A stretch of 64,000 nucleotides of DNA. It comes from Epiperipatus broadwayi (lineage: Eukaryota; Onychophora; Udeonychophora; Euonychophora; Peripatidae). The stretch lies in NCBI GenBank assembly GCA_028023455.1, contig JAQFVV010006342.1:2375001-2439000 (forward strand), given 5' to 3'. The notes below the pieces were generated by a model, which saw nothing but the letters and a program-made list of their open reading frames with translations, made no database searches and was not told the DNA's origin. Positions 14,101 to 29,100 of this stretch are shown one piece after another. A program made the translations under genes and the position numbers. How positions within the stretch are numbered: position 1 is the stretch's first letter; each line of letters opens with the position of its first letter.

Positions 14101-17100
14101 GACTTGGAGTAACAAATCACAAGATTACTACAATATTCAAATTCTTATTGATGGAGCCAAAGTTCTTAGATTTTTTAATTAAGGCTAACTTGAATGCAGT
14201 TCCAACAAACTATTTCCTCCATTACAGAAGATTTATAAAAAACATAAATCCTTGCTGTCCTGTCTGTAATAGAGAGGAAGAAACCTTCGAACATATGATT
14301 CTATCTAGTACAGGCTTGACATCTGTAAGGCTAATGATAGCCCAAAATACCACAATGGACTATTATAAGATGCTATCTATTAAAGATTGCATGAAAGACA
14401 GAAACTTCATTTACATAAGAATATCGACTTTTATTATATATTCACTGTGGATAACTAGATGCCAAATCATCTTCAATATCCCACCGCCGAATGCAAAGGC
14501 AATATTCGTCAGTACTTTAAAGAAGATTTAAAAAAAAAGATGAAATTATATCAACAAAATTACTTTATGAGAACACTTGGAGTCTGTTCAAAATCCACAG
14601 CACCCCAACATCCCTATAATCATTCATGGAAGGAACTAAACCCTTCTCTTCAAACCATATAGGAAATAGAGATCATTTTGTTAAGACAGCTAACCTTCTT
14701 GAACAAGAAAAAACCAAGAAACCAAGTGTTCCAAATGGACTACATAAAACACTCAGAGCTTTCTCTAATAAAGTTAATATTATTAAAAAAAAACACTGGC
14801 CAACTATTGCCTTCTTCCTGTTCTCCATATGTATATAACCATATTTATCTTCTTTTACACACAATATAAACATATATATGCATAATGACTCAAAAGAGTA
14901 AATGTAATAATTTTTTATAGCAATAATAAAATTCTTTTTGAAAGTAAAAAAAAAAAGCAAACTCAGTAATTTATGTTTTGTTCATGAACAGGATTCACAC
15001 CTAGTGGTTTATTTTTAGACACATTAAATAGATGCGAATTACAAGTGTGAATAAAGCAAAAAATAGAAGGGGATTTATTAAAAATCGGACACATTTCTCA
15101 TATAATAATTATAAGATATATAGAATTGTTTAGAAAGGTGTGATGATGCACTTTGTATTGGTCAGGAAAATCAGAATATAAAAAAGAAGTATGTATATAT
15201 ATATGCATGCGTTGTGATCAACAAGTCTATTTAAGATAAAATGGGGTGGATTTCGTTTTTAATAACATTTAAAGAAAATTTAACATGTTTGAAAAATTAC
15301 AATATATGAATGGAAATGGTTTAATAAAAATAGTGCTTAATTGGAAGGACAACAAACAAGTTGGGTAAGAACGATTTTACAATTTGCATGTATTCATATA
15401 AAAAATATGGAATAATTATGTAGAAAATATATGGCAAATAGGTAATTATGAAGGATAGAAAAAAAAACAGATAAATTAAAAAAAAAAGAATTAGAGCTGT
15501 GGAAAAGAAATATGAATAAAAAAAATAGTTTAAAATTATACGAGTAAAAATTATTTAAAAATATTAAATGATATAAGATAACACTAAAGGAATTTTATTA
15601 TTTGGTAAAAGAGATTTAATATGTATATATTGTGATGATGTTAACTTTATACAGAATGTAATAAGTGTATATAGAAGCTTGCTATAAATTAAATATGTTT
15701 TATTTCATTCTCATATTCACAGCAAGATGAAATAGAATAATAATGGAGAGATGAGTGTAATTGTACATATATTTGAAAAGATTTAAATTTACTTAAATTC
15801 AATATTAAATATTTAAATATTTAATCACGTCCACTTTGTTGGAGAAAGGGAAGGATGAGTTTCTACGATTGTTAGCATTCTTATTATTGGCTAGATAGCA
15901 AACCTCCCTTATTTTTCTCTTTGAATCATTTCTTTCATAGAATTTAATGATTGCATAGGAGGGAATAAAGTAATGTCCTGTTGCCTTTTGGGGGGTCAAG
16001 GAATATAGAACATATTTGGCTGGTCTGAAGCTCTTTGGTATAAGTTTTAGTGCTGGGAAAGGTGTTCAGAAAAGGATGCTCAAGATTCCCCATAATAGAT
16101 TGATTGTGATATGACTAGATAATCTAAGAGTGTACTTCCCATGAGTGCAAATTTAGTACTACTAACAGTTAATATTGATAATTTAATGATTGATCCTTAA
16201 TAGCATTTTAACTATTTACATATATATGATAATTTAACATAATAAGGCCCAAAGGCATACCTAAATAAAACTTTCGATCAGTACAACCTGTAAGAGTCCA
16301 TCATCAGATTTTCAATTGGATGGATGGTTGGAGTGTAGAGTAGATTGAAGCCTGTCCATTAAAGTATGAGGTTTGGCTATCTTAATATATATCTGAGCAC
16401 TTATAGCATATATGTGTAGAGATGGTGGTCTGGACCAACTGATGATTGCTGGTTTAGCATGAAATATGTATATTGGTGATTTTATTTATCTTTTCAACAT
16501 ATATATGTTCAAGTGTATCAATGTTATGAAAGTGTGGAGAGTGGTGGGTCATGTGAAAGTCTGTGCTCCTATACCCTATATAGTCACAGGTATATAATAA
16601 GCCTGTGTGTTTCAGTTATTACGTAAGTAGAGATGTCTGCCCATCCCTTGTATATGTATTAAATGGATTATGTCCAGTACATGAGGGGTCATATTGACCT
16701 TAGGTCAACATGAGTGTGACAAGATTCTCGGCCCTAAAGTGGCCTTCGAGCATTCCATCATCAGATTTTCAATTGGATGGACGGTTGAAGAGTGGAGTAG
16801 ATTGAAGCCTGTCCATTAAGGTATGAGGTTTGGCTATCTTAATATATATTTGAGCACTTATAGCATATATGTGTAGAGATGGTGGTCTTGACCAACAGAT
16901 GATTGCTGGTTTAGCATGAAATACATATATTGGTGATTATTTATCTTTTCAACATATCATTGTTATGAGATAGTGTAAAGAGTGGTGGTTCATGTGAAAG
17001 TCTGTGCTCATATACCCTATATAAAGACCACTACCATAATCTTTTATACTTTTCATCCCAACCTTGGTTCCGAGCTTGGAATTGCAGTCTAGCATCATGC

Positions 17101-20100
17101 CTTGAGGGTTGGGGGTTAAAATAGTTTGACAAACACTCTTTAACCTTATTATATGTACAACCTTCAAAAATTTGAGGTTCAATGAGCCTGCTCGCTGTCT
17201 CAATAATTCCTTTCCAGGCAAAGCATAATAATGAAGCAATCTTATCATCTTTAACTTTATTAATGAGTAAGTATTTTTCTACACATTGAACGTACAGATG
17301 CCTATTACTTGCATCAGTGACATTAAATTCATCGATTGCTACTTGCATTGCCTAGTCTTTTACCTAAATTTAACCAATTTTAATAAATGGTTTGAATCAA
17401 CTATGTCTGGCTAATTTAAGATGCACTTCCCATGAGTACAAAGCACTCTTAACAGTTAATATTTAGATAATTTATAAAATTATGATTGATCCATATAATT
17501 TAACATAATAAGACCTGAAGGCATACATAAATAATAAATTTATATCAGGGCAACCTGCAAGAGTCCTAGCTGGCTGTTCCCATGTTTGAAGGCCAGTTCC
17601 CTGCACTTGAAGTCACTGTGCCATGGGAGACGATTTGCTCCAATATATATGTCCGTGTGCACAGATGAAGCTCCAAGCATCAAGTGTCCTCTTGTTCATC
17701 AAATTAGTACTGAGGCATTCATTCTTCAATCCCTGAAGTTGATTGGCTAGTACTCCTGTCCATCCGCTTGGGTGATTCTTCAGTATAATCTCCGTACAAG
17801 AATTTCCATAGTTATCTTTCTGACTTCTTATGGAGTTATTTTTATAGTTTGTCATTTATCTTATAAAGAAAGTCAAATTTAAATTCCTTTAATTGTTTTA
17901 TTTCATTAATGATATATTCTACTTATTAAATCCGCACTTACGATGTGCCAATGTTATATCTGTCAGCATGGCTGTGTGGTCAGCAAATAACTATATACAA
18001 TAAGACACAAGATTTTACGTAGTCTGCAATACTCTATCTTTACAGTTCGCTAATGTTCAATTACCATGCTGTTCTCTTGCAACGGATGCTCTGCAATGGA
18101 TGCTCTCAATACACTCTGTAGTCTCTGGCAACAAATGCCCTGCAACGAATGCTCTGAATATCTCCGCTGCAGTCTCTTTCAGCTACACCCATGGACTACA
18201 TTTCCACTGGGTGCTGGTCATTAACCGCAAGCACTGATGCAAGATATCTCTACTTAAATACTGCCTCTAATACTCTCTGTGTAGTTGTTACTCCAATACT
18301 GCCCTGCATAGTTGTTACCAGTCTTCTTATCGCTTGCTGACACTGCAGCAATTAATACACCATCCAATAAGCTAACGACTCTTATCTAGAAATATTTGCA
18401 ATCAGCAAATATTTCTTGGAATTGTCGATCGCCATTACGTCAATGCCTTAATTAAATACCACAGTTATCAGCGCGCGATCTAAAACAACCTCTTGAATAA
18501 ATTCTAGTTTTTTCTGGAGTGCATAAACATGTCTGCCATTTTTACAAAACACTACACCTCCCTCCACTCCAGAAAAACCCTTGTTGCAATTCCTTGGTGT
18601 TGTTGTTCTATTCCTACTTTCCTGTTATTTCAGTCAAATGCTCGATTCAAACTGATGCCGACTTCCTCGCCAGTTACACATTCAATGGTGACTGTGCAAG
18701 CGTGGTGGGACTCAGCTTCCGATGTTAACTGCGCAAGTGTTTTATTTCCAAACTTTCACTTCCGATATTAACGTTACTAACTGGGATTTTCATTTTCACC
18801 AGGTTTCTCCGTCTATAGCTAAACTTGTTGTTCAAAACTTATTCGCTACTCATAGGTTCCAAATGCGACTGTGCCAATGTTATATCTGCCAGCATGGCTG
18901 TGCAATCCGCGAATAACTATATACAATAAGACACAAGATTTTATGTAGTCTGCAATACTCTATCTTTACAGTTCGCTAATGTTCAATTCCCACGCAGTTC
19001 TCTTGCAACGGATGCTCTGCTCGAAATGCTCTGCAACGAATGCTCTGCTCAAAATGCTCTGCAACGAATGCTCTGAATACACTCTGTATTCTCTGTCAAC
19101 AAATGCCCTGCAACGAATGCTCTGCAATGAATGCCCTGCAATGAATGCTCTGAATATCTCCGCTGTGGTCTCTTTCAGCTACAGCTGTGGTGGACTACAT
19201 TTCCACTGGGCACTGGTCATTAACCGCAAGCACTGACAAGAGATATCTCTACTTAAATACTGTCTCTAATACTCTCTGCATAGTTGTTACTCCAATACTG
19301 CCCTGCGTAGTTGTTACCTAGTCTTCTTATCACTTTCTAACACTGTAGCAATTAATACAGTCCAATAATGTAATGACTCTTATCTAGAAATATTTTCAAT
19401 TAGCAAATATTTCTTGGAATTGTTGATCGCCATTACGTCAATGCCTTAATTAAATACCACAGTTATCAGTGCGTGATCTAAAACAACCTCTCGAATAAAT
19501 TCTAGTTTTTTCTGGAGTGCACAAACATGTCTGCCATTTTTACAAAACACTACACTACTCTCATTAATTAGACTGGTATTCATTTTAGAAAATAATCTTT
19601 TTCTAATCTTAAAGTTATAAATCTTTTACTTACTAATTTTAAAAGAATATGTTTTTTAAAATTCTTTAATTTATTAAACTTATTACTTTTTCTCCTTATA
19701 ATTTTATACCTATATATGTATGTGCATTTAAACATACACATACATATCAGATTGGCATCCAATTTGGGAACATTTATTTTGTAAACAGTGCTAGGAGTAA
19801 ATTCAGGTTCAAGCCTATCTTTGGAGTTGTTCAGTAGTCTTTTAATCAAAGGGGGTGTGTGGAAAGCAAGGCAATAAGTTGAAGAGAACGTTTTATTAAA
19901 GGTTTTGGTTAAGGTAGGTATGTATGGCAGTATAAGGCATGGTCTATCATTAACAGGGGGGAGGGAGTTAGAATTTAATTTTTTGTAAAATTGCATTATT
20001 TTCCTTTTTAAAAACTATGATTCTGGGTGGATGTGGAGATAGAAGAAAATGTATTGAACATTTATTTTGGAGTATAGGATATTAAAAGAGGACCAAGATA

Positions 20101-23100
20101 TATTGTATGAAGAGTGGAAGAAATTTAAAAGTGAAGAGAGTGGAAAAAAATAGAGATTTATAATGGAAATATCAAAAGAGTTGTTATTAAAATGGACAGG
20201 AGAGGGAAAAAATTAACTAGAATTACAGAAATAATTAATTAATAAAGTGTAAAAAGAAAATGAATTTATTGGGATTTATAAGAAGTTTAGAAAAATGCAC
20301 AGAAACATCTGACTTCATTTGAAGAGAAGCCATTTTACATTTCATCATATTATAGCTGATTACTATAAGCAAATTAAATTTTATATGCAAATAATATTCT
20401 TAAAAAACATTCTATTTTACTAGAAAGACATTACTTACCACAGCCAAGTTCATCGCTATTATCAGGACAGTCCGTCTCTTTATCACAACGCCACTCATTG
20501 AATAGACATCTATTTAAAGGATGGCAGTAGAAATGATATCCATCACACTGCTCAGTAACATTTTCTGAAATAAAATGCAGTTGAAATGACATTATTCAAT
20601 TTATTAAAAATTTTATATAAACTTTATTATGTTTTTTATTGAAAGCAAATCACAGAAAATAATAAGTAACCAAATAATGTAGAGCTTGAGAGTTCCTATG
20701 AAATGCAAGCATTGAAAACAACAACCACAATTCACACAGTTTGAGCTTTAGAGTCCACCAATGCATTAAAATACACAGATCAAAAAGAGTAAATGAATAT
20801 CATGAAGAAAATAAAGTATATAATACAAATTAGCGAAAGCAAGACAACCATAGAACAACTCCACTTTCATTACAGATCTTTAAAAACATTAATAAAATCC
20901 ACGATCACAGAACTTTTCAAATATTTATGGTTGGGACTATGGGTAGAGAAACAAGTCAAGAAATTCTTCACAAGAAACAACAAACTGCACAGAAAAAAAA
21001 TCTTCAGTACTGACATTATAAGTGAATACAAATCACTAAAAAATATCTTAAACATTACCAGAACAAATATATCTGTGAAAAACAATCAACCAATCTGCAT
21101 AGAATATTTCCATATTACAACTCGGCTGAAAAAAATTAACTAATAACAAACCCTATTCTAAACTCACTGCTTTCTGGGAAAAAAATATTAAGTTCTTCCT
21201 CTTCAATTTTTTTTAATTTAAATCAAAATTTTAGCAAAAAAAAAAAAAAAAATCAGAGACTAACACAAAATCAGATCATAAGCCTTTGTTAGGTATTTTT
21301 TCCCACAATTGGACGCTCCTGAACATTTAAGCCTGAGTATGCTGCTATGGTGAAATATTCTTACTGGGTATGATTATGAATTAAATTTTAAAAAAGGAAA
21401 AGAGATAACCCATGCAGATGCATTATCCAGATTGCAGATAGACAAGAAACTGTATCAAATGAAATAGAGGTAAATCACATAGAAGTGATAAAATCAAAAA
21501 CTTTAAACAGTTGGATAGTAGATAGTTGGACTAAAGAGAATAAGGGATATCAAATTTTAGCAAAGTGAATTAGGTCAGGTTGGCTGAACAAAAAGCCTAC
21601 ATATCTTGAACAGGGTTTTTTGGTTAACAAAGGTAAACTATCAATGTGCAACGACTGCATAGTTTTAGGAATAGAGTAGTGATACCTACTGCTGGTAGAC
21701 AAATAAAACTTATTTGGTCATCCAGTTCTGAAATGCAGTTGTGTCTGGTGGCCTGTAATTAATGATGACATCAAGAAGTTTGTAAAGAAATGTTTGTCAT
21801 TTCAGGAAGAAATGCAACTCCCAATGAAGATTTTGACAGTGTAGCCTTTATCAACCAGACTATGGGAAAGGGTTCACATTGATTATGCAAGACCAATTAA
21901 GGGAAAAATACTGTTGACAATGATCGACTCATTTTCAAAGTGGATTGAATGCCATTTAGTCACTAATACAGAAACAGACGAATTTATGAAATGTAATAAG
22001 ATTTTTGAAATACATGGTTTTCCCGAAGTCATTGTGTCTGAGAATGGAACAGGTTTCAGGAAACAGAATGCAACAATATTGTGAAAGTAAGGGCATTAGA
22101 CATCACTGAATGGATAGACAGAAAAACCAGTTCAACAAGTGAAGAACAGTTCACGAAGATGAAGACATCATATATTCAAGAAGAATTACAAGAGATAATG
22201 TCAGATCAATATATGACGCCATCCACAGCAACAGGGAAATAACATGCAGAATTGTTTTTAGCAAGGAAGCTAAGAGTTAAGTTATCACTAATTCAACCAA
22301 CAAAAAATAATTTTTTAGTCAATAACAAACCGCATACAAACTTTAGTGTTGGAGAGAGAAAATGGGCATGTAATATTATGCATAAGAAACGAATGAAAGG
22401 AGTTATTGATAAGATAAATGGTAAATCAAATTTGCATAATTCAAGGGCAGAAGAATATTAAATATACAAGAAACATAAATCATTTGAGAAGGTGTGAAGA
22501 AGATGACTTGCAATTTACATGACTATTGAACATAAAACTAGAGATGACAGTCAAACTAAATGACAAGGAAAGTATAGAAATCAAAATGAGAAAGAAAAAT
22601 TGCAAAATACAACAAAATTATACATGGAGAGCAAAATGGTGGAAAAGGCAGATGGTAAATTAAATTGGCCACTATGTGAGAAACAGAAGCTGAAAAAATT
22701 AAAAAATTATGTATAAAATGCATAAAGGGTATTCTGCTGGAGTGGGCGAAGGTGTGTTAAATTTATATAAAAAGGTGAGTAAAAAAGAAATATTGCAATA
22801 TAATTTGAAGTACCAGAAATGAGAAAGTTGAAATTTTAAAAAAAAAACATTGAATTTTAAAAGAAAAAGGAAAGCACTTGAGAAGAAAGGAAAAGAATGT
22901 CTTACAGAAATGAGAATAAATGTATAGTGGCATTTGTATAAATAGAAATAATTAATTATGAATTTTTTTTGTTTTGAAATAATAAAGGGAAAATATAAAT
23001 ACAATTTATCCAAACTTCAAAGACTTTTTAGCAAACTTCATTTGTACATACACCTACATTTCGACTGACCTGCAGTCTTCTTCAGAGTAAGGTTATTCTG

Positions 23101-26100
23101 ATTATTTTATTTAGAAGATCAGAATAACCTTACTCTGAAGAAGACTGCAGGTCAGTCGAAATGTAGGTGTATGTACAAATAAAGTTTGCTAAAAAGTGTT
23201 TGAAGTTTGGATAAATTGTATTTATATGATATTATGGCAAACATAAAGAAAAGTGTGATTTTGGTAATATTTATAAAGGGAAAATATGTAAGATATGTTA
23301 GTTTAATTAATGAAAACAAAATGAACTGATTAAATCTGGAATAAATGAAATAAGAAGTTGAGGAAAAATAACTTGAATTAATAAGACAGGAAGTGATTAG
23401 AGTGAATCTGTAAATGCAGAATTTGAGAAGTTTAAAAGAAATTCAGAGGTATATAAAGAGCAGAAAAGAAAAAGGAACAGCAGAATTTCTCGGTTTTTAC
23501 AATTATGCGGTATAAATTTTATTTTCTCGTCATTGGCCAGTTAGCAGAAAAAATATATAGCAGAGAATTGGCACCACAAGACATCATGGAGATATCGATC
23601 CAAGACATGTTACCTGAAGGTTAATGAGCTGGTTAGAACATTATACAGATTGTTTAGATCTTATTATTATTTCATATATGCCTGACAAGGATCTCCGAGG
23701 AGTTACTACTAAATGGTAACATAGAAATATATTATTTGATTGTTATAAATTTATGGGATGTAACAAATAATAGCTGTTTCTAGTTAAGGATTGCTATATT
23801 TCATAAAACAAAGTATTGGAGAGTTCAATGTTAACTTGTACAATATAGAGTTTTGTATGATTGGAGGATATATTGTTTGTTTGTCATATCAATAAAGATT
23901 TAATTTTAGCATATTGGATTTGTAAATTTATTGAATTCTATTTTAATCTATTTAACTTTAGTTGTGTATTTGCAAAACAAACTATTAAAATATCACAGCA
24001 ATCTATATAATTATCTTTTTTCTTCTGAAATTAGTTAAGCTATATTTTTCCTTCGTAAAATTATCAATTCATTTTACAGTCCTAAGTTTTAGAATGACAG
24101 AAACTTCATCACTTATGAATGACTTCAGTGCATAGAAAAAACAATCTTATCATCTGAATGAAGATCATAAAAATCTTATTTTTATGAAGATAGAATTTAA
24201 TTTGAGATAATAAAGATGGGACTACCATTTTAAGAAAGCTGATTCCACCATATTCTGTTTAAGTTTATTTAAAGTCAGAGCTGAGTTTTATTGACTTCTT
24301 AGATGAAAGTTTGTGAAAAAAAAAAATAAATTCCATATTAAAATTGTCAAATTAAAAATTTAAAGAAAGATATAATTTGATAATTGTTAGATGATACAAT
24401 TTTATTATATTAAAGTGTTCTATTGAGAGTATATATCTGCAGCTTTAAAAATTTAATGATTGAAAATGACATTAATTCTGCTAAATATATAAAATATTAA
24501 ACATTCATTTGGTTTTAACAGATAAAAATTATTAACTATTTTACCTGGAAATCGACAATCCTCAGTAAATGTGACATCATCTATAGCAATATCAGAATAA
24601 CTATTATCACCACGTATTGCTACAAAATACACAGAATAATCCTGACCATTTCCTATGGCAACATTAACATATATCCACTGCTGACCTTTATTACCATGTG
24701 TTGCCCAAACAGGAATCATTTGATGGTTTATGCCTTTGGTATATATCTAAAAAGATAGATAATTCTAAATAATAAAACTATAATTTTAAAATTTATACAT
24801 AAAAGCTTAACATTTGATTTTCTTACAGCTAGAGAGCTCATAACTTCTTTACCATACATATAGTACCAAAACCTTAAACGACAAGACTTTTCAAGAGCAG
24901 GAAAGAGAGGAGTTATTGCTAAAGATAGTCCATTATTTGAGCTGTCAGCATAGAGATAATAATTGGGTTCTGAAAATAAAAAGAATTTTTAAAAATTGAG
25001 CAGAACAATTTATTTACAAGTTTGCTCTTGTGAGAAAGCTATTTACCAGTTCTTGATTGTGTATGATCTTTATTTGGTCCTGTTTCAGGTTTTATTGACG
25101 CAGCAGCTACATCCCATTTATATCCATCAATGCTCTCCACCATCCACTTGCAATTGTTCAACCAATTATCGGAATCAAAATTACAATCCCCCAGACGGTT
25201 TGCTAGATATAAGTACACACAAAAAAACAATTAGATATAGAGAAAAATAAATAAATAAATTAATGTAATGTGAAAATAAATCTTACGGCATTTAAACTCA
25301 TCTGAGCCATCTTTGCAATCAGTCTTATAATCACAACGGTAAGATCGATGAATACAGAGAGTTTTGTCTTTGCATAACCATTGTTGGGGTCCACATTTCA
25401 ACTCATCTGAAAGCATAATAATTTAATAAAATTTATAGATAATATTACAAATTACTTCATAAATTCATTTGAGGCAATATTACAATTTATTTAGCAAAAC
25501 AAAATTTTACATTTCCCTAATAAATCTATTATTGTTTTCTATTATTTGAACTATTCTCCAATTAAAATTAATATCAGTCATATAAATATGATTTTAGACT
25601 ACTCCTTGCTTTCTTTCATCAGTTGTATTGGATCCAAAATTTATTCTTCAGTTCAGAAATTATCGCTATGCCATCCTTGTTTAGTAATTAACTTGAACTT
25701 TTAGCTGACTTAATAATTGTCACCAATTAATATTGGTAATAATGTGTGATGTTATTTCATATTTTGCTCTATAGATGGTACCTTGTAACATGAATGCATA
25801 TATTATTATTAAAAGCTATTAGGCTTACTAGTTTATGAAAAACAACAAGCAAATGGTTTGTCACTCAAAAAGTCATATGATTTTTGAGTACCAGAAGTGA
25901 CAAAGTACACTTCATTACTAGTAAACTTAGTTCTTGAGTCAATTATTCTACAATTTATCCTACTCTAAAGCCATCTACTGTAACTTTGAATAATGATTTA
26001 ACATCTGATAACATAGTGCTATAACATCCCTATCTCTAAACTGACTGGCTTTTAGCTGCTATAACACTAAACTATCTAATGTTCAATGCTTACTAAATCT

Positions 26101-29100
26101 TACAGTATATGGTTTCAAAATAGACTGAAGATAACTGCTCTTGGAAGCATATGAAAGGTCATGTTTAACTGGTGTTGAAATTATTCTACGATTATGCTAA
26201 ATTACATAGAGCAATTGAAGACTGGCTGATAATCATTAGAATCAATCCATTTATTGTTGACTTCTGGTGATTATATTAAAAAAATATCACATCAGAATGA
26301 CCTCCTGTCTGGTTGATTTTTTAAATCCATCAATGGTACATAATTAATCAATTTCATCACAAGTTGCTTCTTATTTTATTATCAACCTTATTTTTCTAAT
26401 AAACTATATCATTTCCAATATTTACCAAAATAATACAATTTTAATCTATCTATTTGAGCTTCAAATGAAATATGTGGTCAAATCTGATTTGGCATCTGAT
26501 TATCATTTCTTTGCTGTCTGTGGTCTTAAAAGTTGTAATCAACACCAAAGTTAAAAAAAAAAATCAATAATTTGCAGTTACAATTATTCAATGTCTCACA
26601 TATTGCATTTATAACATGTTATAGAAAATATTATAGCCTGAATAAATCTGAATTATATTTTTAAATATTTGTCCTATGTCTAAAAACCTTTTTCATGCTT
26701 TTCATCACAATTCTTCTCAGTTTATGATTGCAATAAATCTCTCAATTTGATGCTAAACAATCCAAGATGGCAAAAGTCTGTCCATAAATCTTGTCTTCAT
26801 TATCAGTTTTAAAATCAATTACTGCCATGGCATTTTAATCCTCATTTTCATATGAGTATAATTTCATCTTTCTTAATAGTATCTACTGATTACTCATGCC
26901 TATAGTAAAGGGTTCCAGAGTAGAATGGAGGGAAGCATCAATAAGCGTTTCTGACATACTCATGCTTTTCCTAATTATTTAAATTTCTACTAGAAACCAA
27001 ACTGAATCAAGAACCTTCTATCCAAACCAATGGAATATGCATCAGCAGCCTTAAGTAGAACATAATTATAATTGCAAATGTGTTTTGGGTTGAAATATTA
27101 AAATCAACTGAATGTATCGTTGTCTCAAGTATTCTCTTATTTGGATAGTATTATTACATGATCACCATCTCTTATACTAGCACATGGGGATATTGGATGA
27201 GTAGGCATTATATAGGGATTTTATGCACAAGCCTTCTGGCATCCATTGATTACTCTGGTTAGCACAGGGTGGCACTACTGTAGGGAGAGTTTTGCCTTGT
27301 TGATAGTATTATTGTGACTGAATAAATTAAAATGATTAATGAAAAAATAAAGAATTATTTACAAAAAAATTAATTCCAAAAACTAATAATACAAAAGAAT
27401 ACAATTATAAAGGTAAATAAATGAAAAATAGCTTACCATCAGATCCACAATTCTCATACAAAATATCATCAATAGCTAAATGCCCCATACTACTGCTTCC
27501 TTGTATAAATTCAAAAATGATTGAAAACTCTTGCTGAGATCCAATAAGTACTGTTCCAAGGACCCAAGTATTTTTCTGACTTGTACTATTTGACCACAAA
27601 TTTGTCAATTGCTTGTCTGCTTCAAGCAAAACATTCAATGTACCAACTTGAGTACCCCACAAATTGTAATAAAAACTAATAGAACACGATTTCCCAGAAT
27701 GCCGGTAAACATTTGACTGCATATGAGCTTTGTCACCCTTGACAGCTTCTGGATCCTTCATTAACAGAATGTAAGTTCCTAAAATAAAAATATAAACAAT
27801 TGAATAATAATAAAAAAAGATAATGGTTATAAAGTAAAAAACTGTTTTCTTAATAATCTCTATGCCTGAGTAATCTTATATTAAACTTATATTTTGTATG
27901 TGGTTGCATCTGGACTAAATGTCACTCAATGGGAATAATTTTCAATTCAGGATTACATACAGCAGGGTATTGATTAGATAAATGAATGAAGGTCAACAGA
28001 AGACTGGTAGTTCAGATGTAACAATATTGAGTTTTATGAAAAGTAATATAATTACTTCTCTATTTTGAATTATGAAATATTATTAAAGTTTTTAAAAATA
28101 ATAATGAAAATATTATGAAAAAATAGTATAAACTGGCATCTAAATGAAAGCTGAATGAACGGAACATTTACAATTACAATTAATTTAACAATGTAAAAAT
28201 TATTTCAATAAAAATACATTAAATAAAGCAATAAGGAAGTTCTACAGAGTGATTTATGATTAAAATATATAGTTTAGTGCATCAATTCATTTTACATTTA
28301 TTTTTACAATGATTAAATTTGATTAATTAACAAGACATTTTTCAAAGAACGAAACAAAAAATTTAATAACAAGGATAATCCACAAATGCAGTTTTTGTTA
28401 GTAATTCTTAATCAGAAGGTAAACAACCTTCAAATGCACTGTTTAGTCATGTTAATAGCTCAATGATGTTAAACAGTGCATGTTAAGGCTGATTACCTTC
28501 TGATTAAGAATTAAACAAAAAATTATACATTGATATATAAGACATTATTTTATTTTAATTGCATATTATATCTCAATATACATCTAATTATATTCTATAT
28601 ATTATAACCATTCAAATGATGCACAAGACTCCGAAAAGAGGATGAGCGAGGGGCCAAACTTGAACTAGATCCACACATGAAGTTTTAATAATATATAAAA
28701 ATATGTTTTTATCAAAAGATTATATATAAAGCTGAATATCTAGAGAGTTATTTACTCTATTAATATTACTAAAAATAAACGAATACTATCCATATGAATA
28801 GCTACGTGTAACTCTAAGTGTACTAGAATCAGCAAGACCTGAGGATATTCCAATAACTTTAATATTATCTTAGGGCATTTTCATACTCACACCAAATATG
28901 TAAATGTGTTTATAATGGATGAATAATTCTTTCAATAGAAATTCACATGTGTTATATTTAATACGATTAAGAAGTCAGTTCTTAACTTTGCATTTTGGTT
29001 AGATCAAATAATTATCTCTGGGTTCTTAATGAAATATAATAATTACATTTTTGAAAATTATTAACTCTCAGTGATTTTAAAATTATTAATTCTTGATATG

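Noticed and set aside
18519-19236. Several small frames in the 18.5-19.2-kb region
   Set aside because: They fall in the TRIM-like element's LTR and interior and come from its minisatellite; no domain.
22252-22461. Independent 69-residue gene
   Set aside because: It continues the integrase relic and matches its C-terminal segment.
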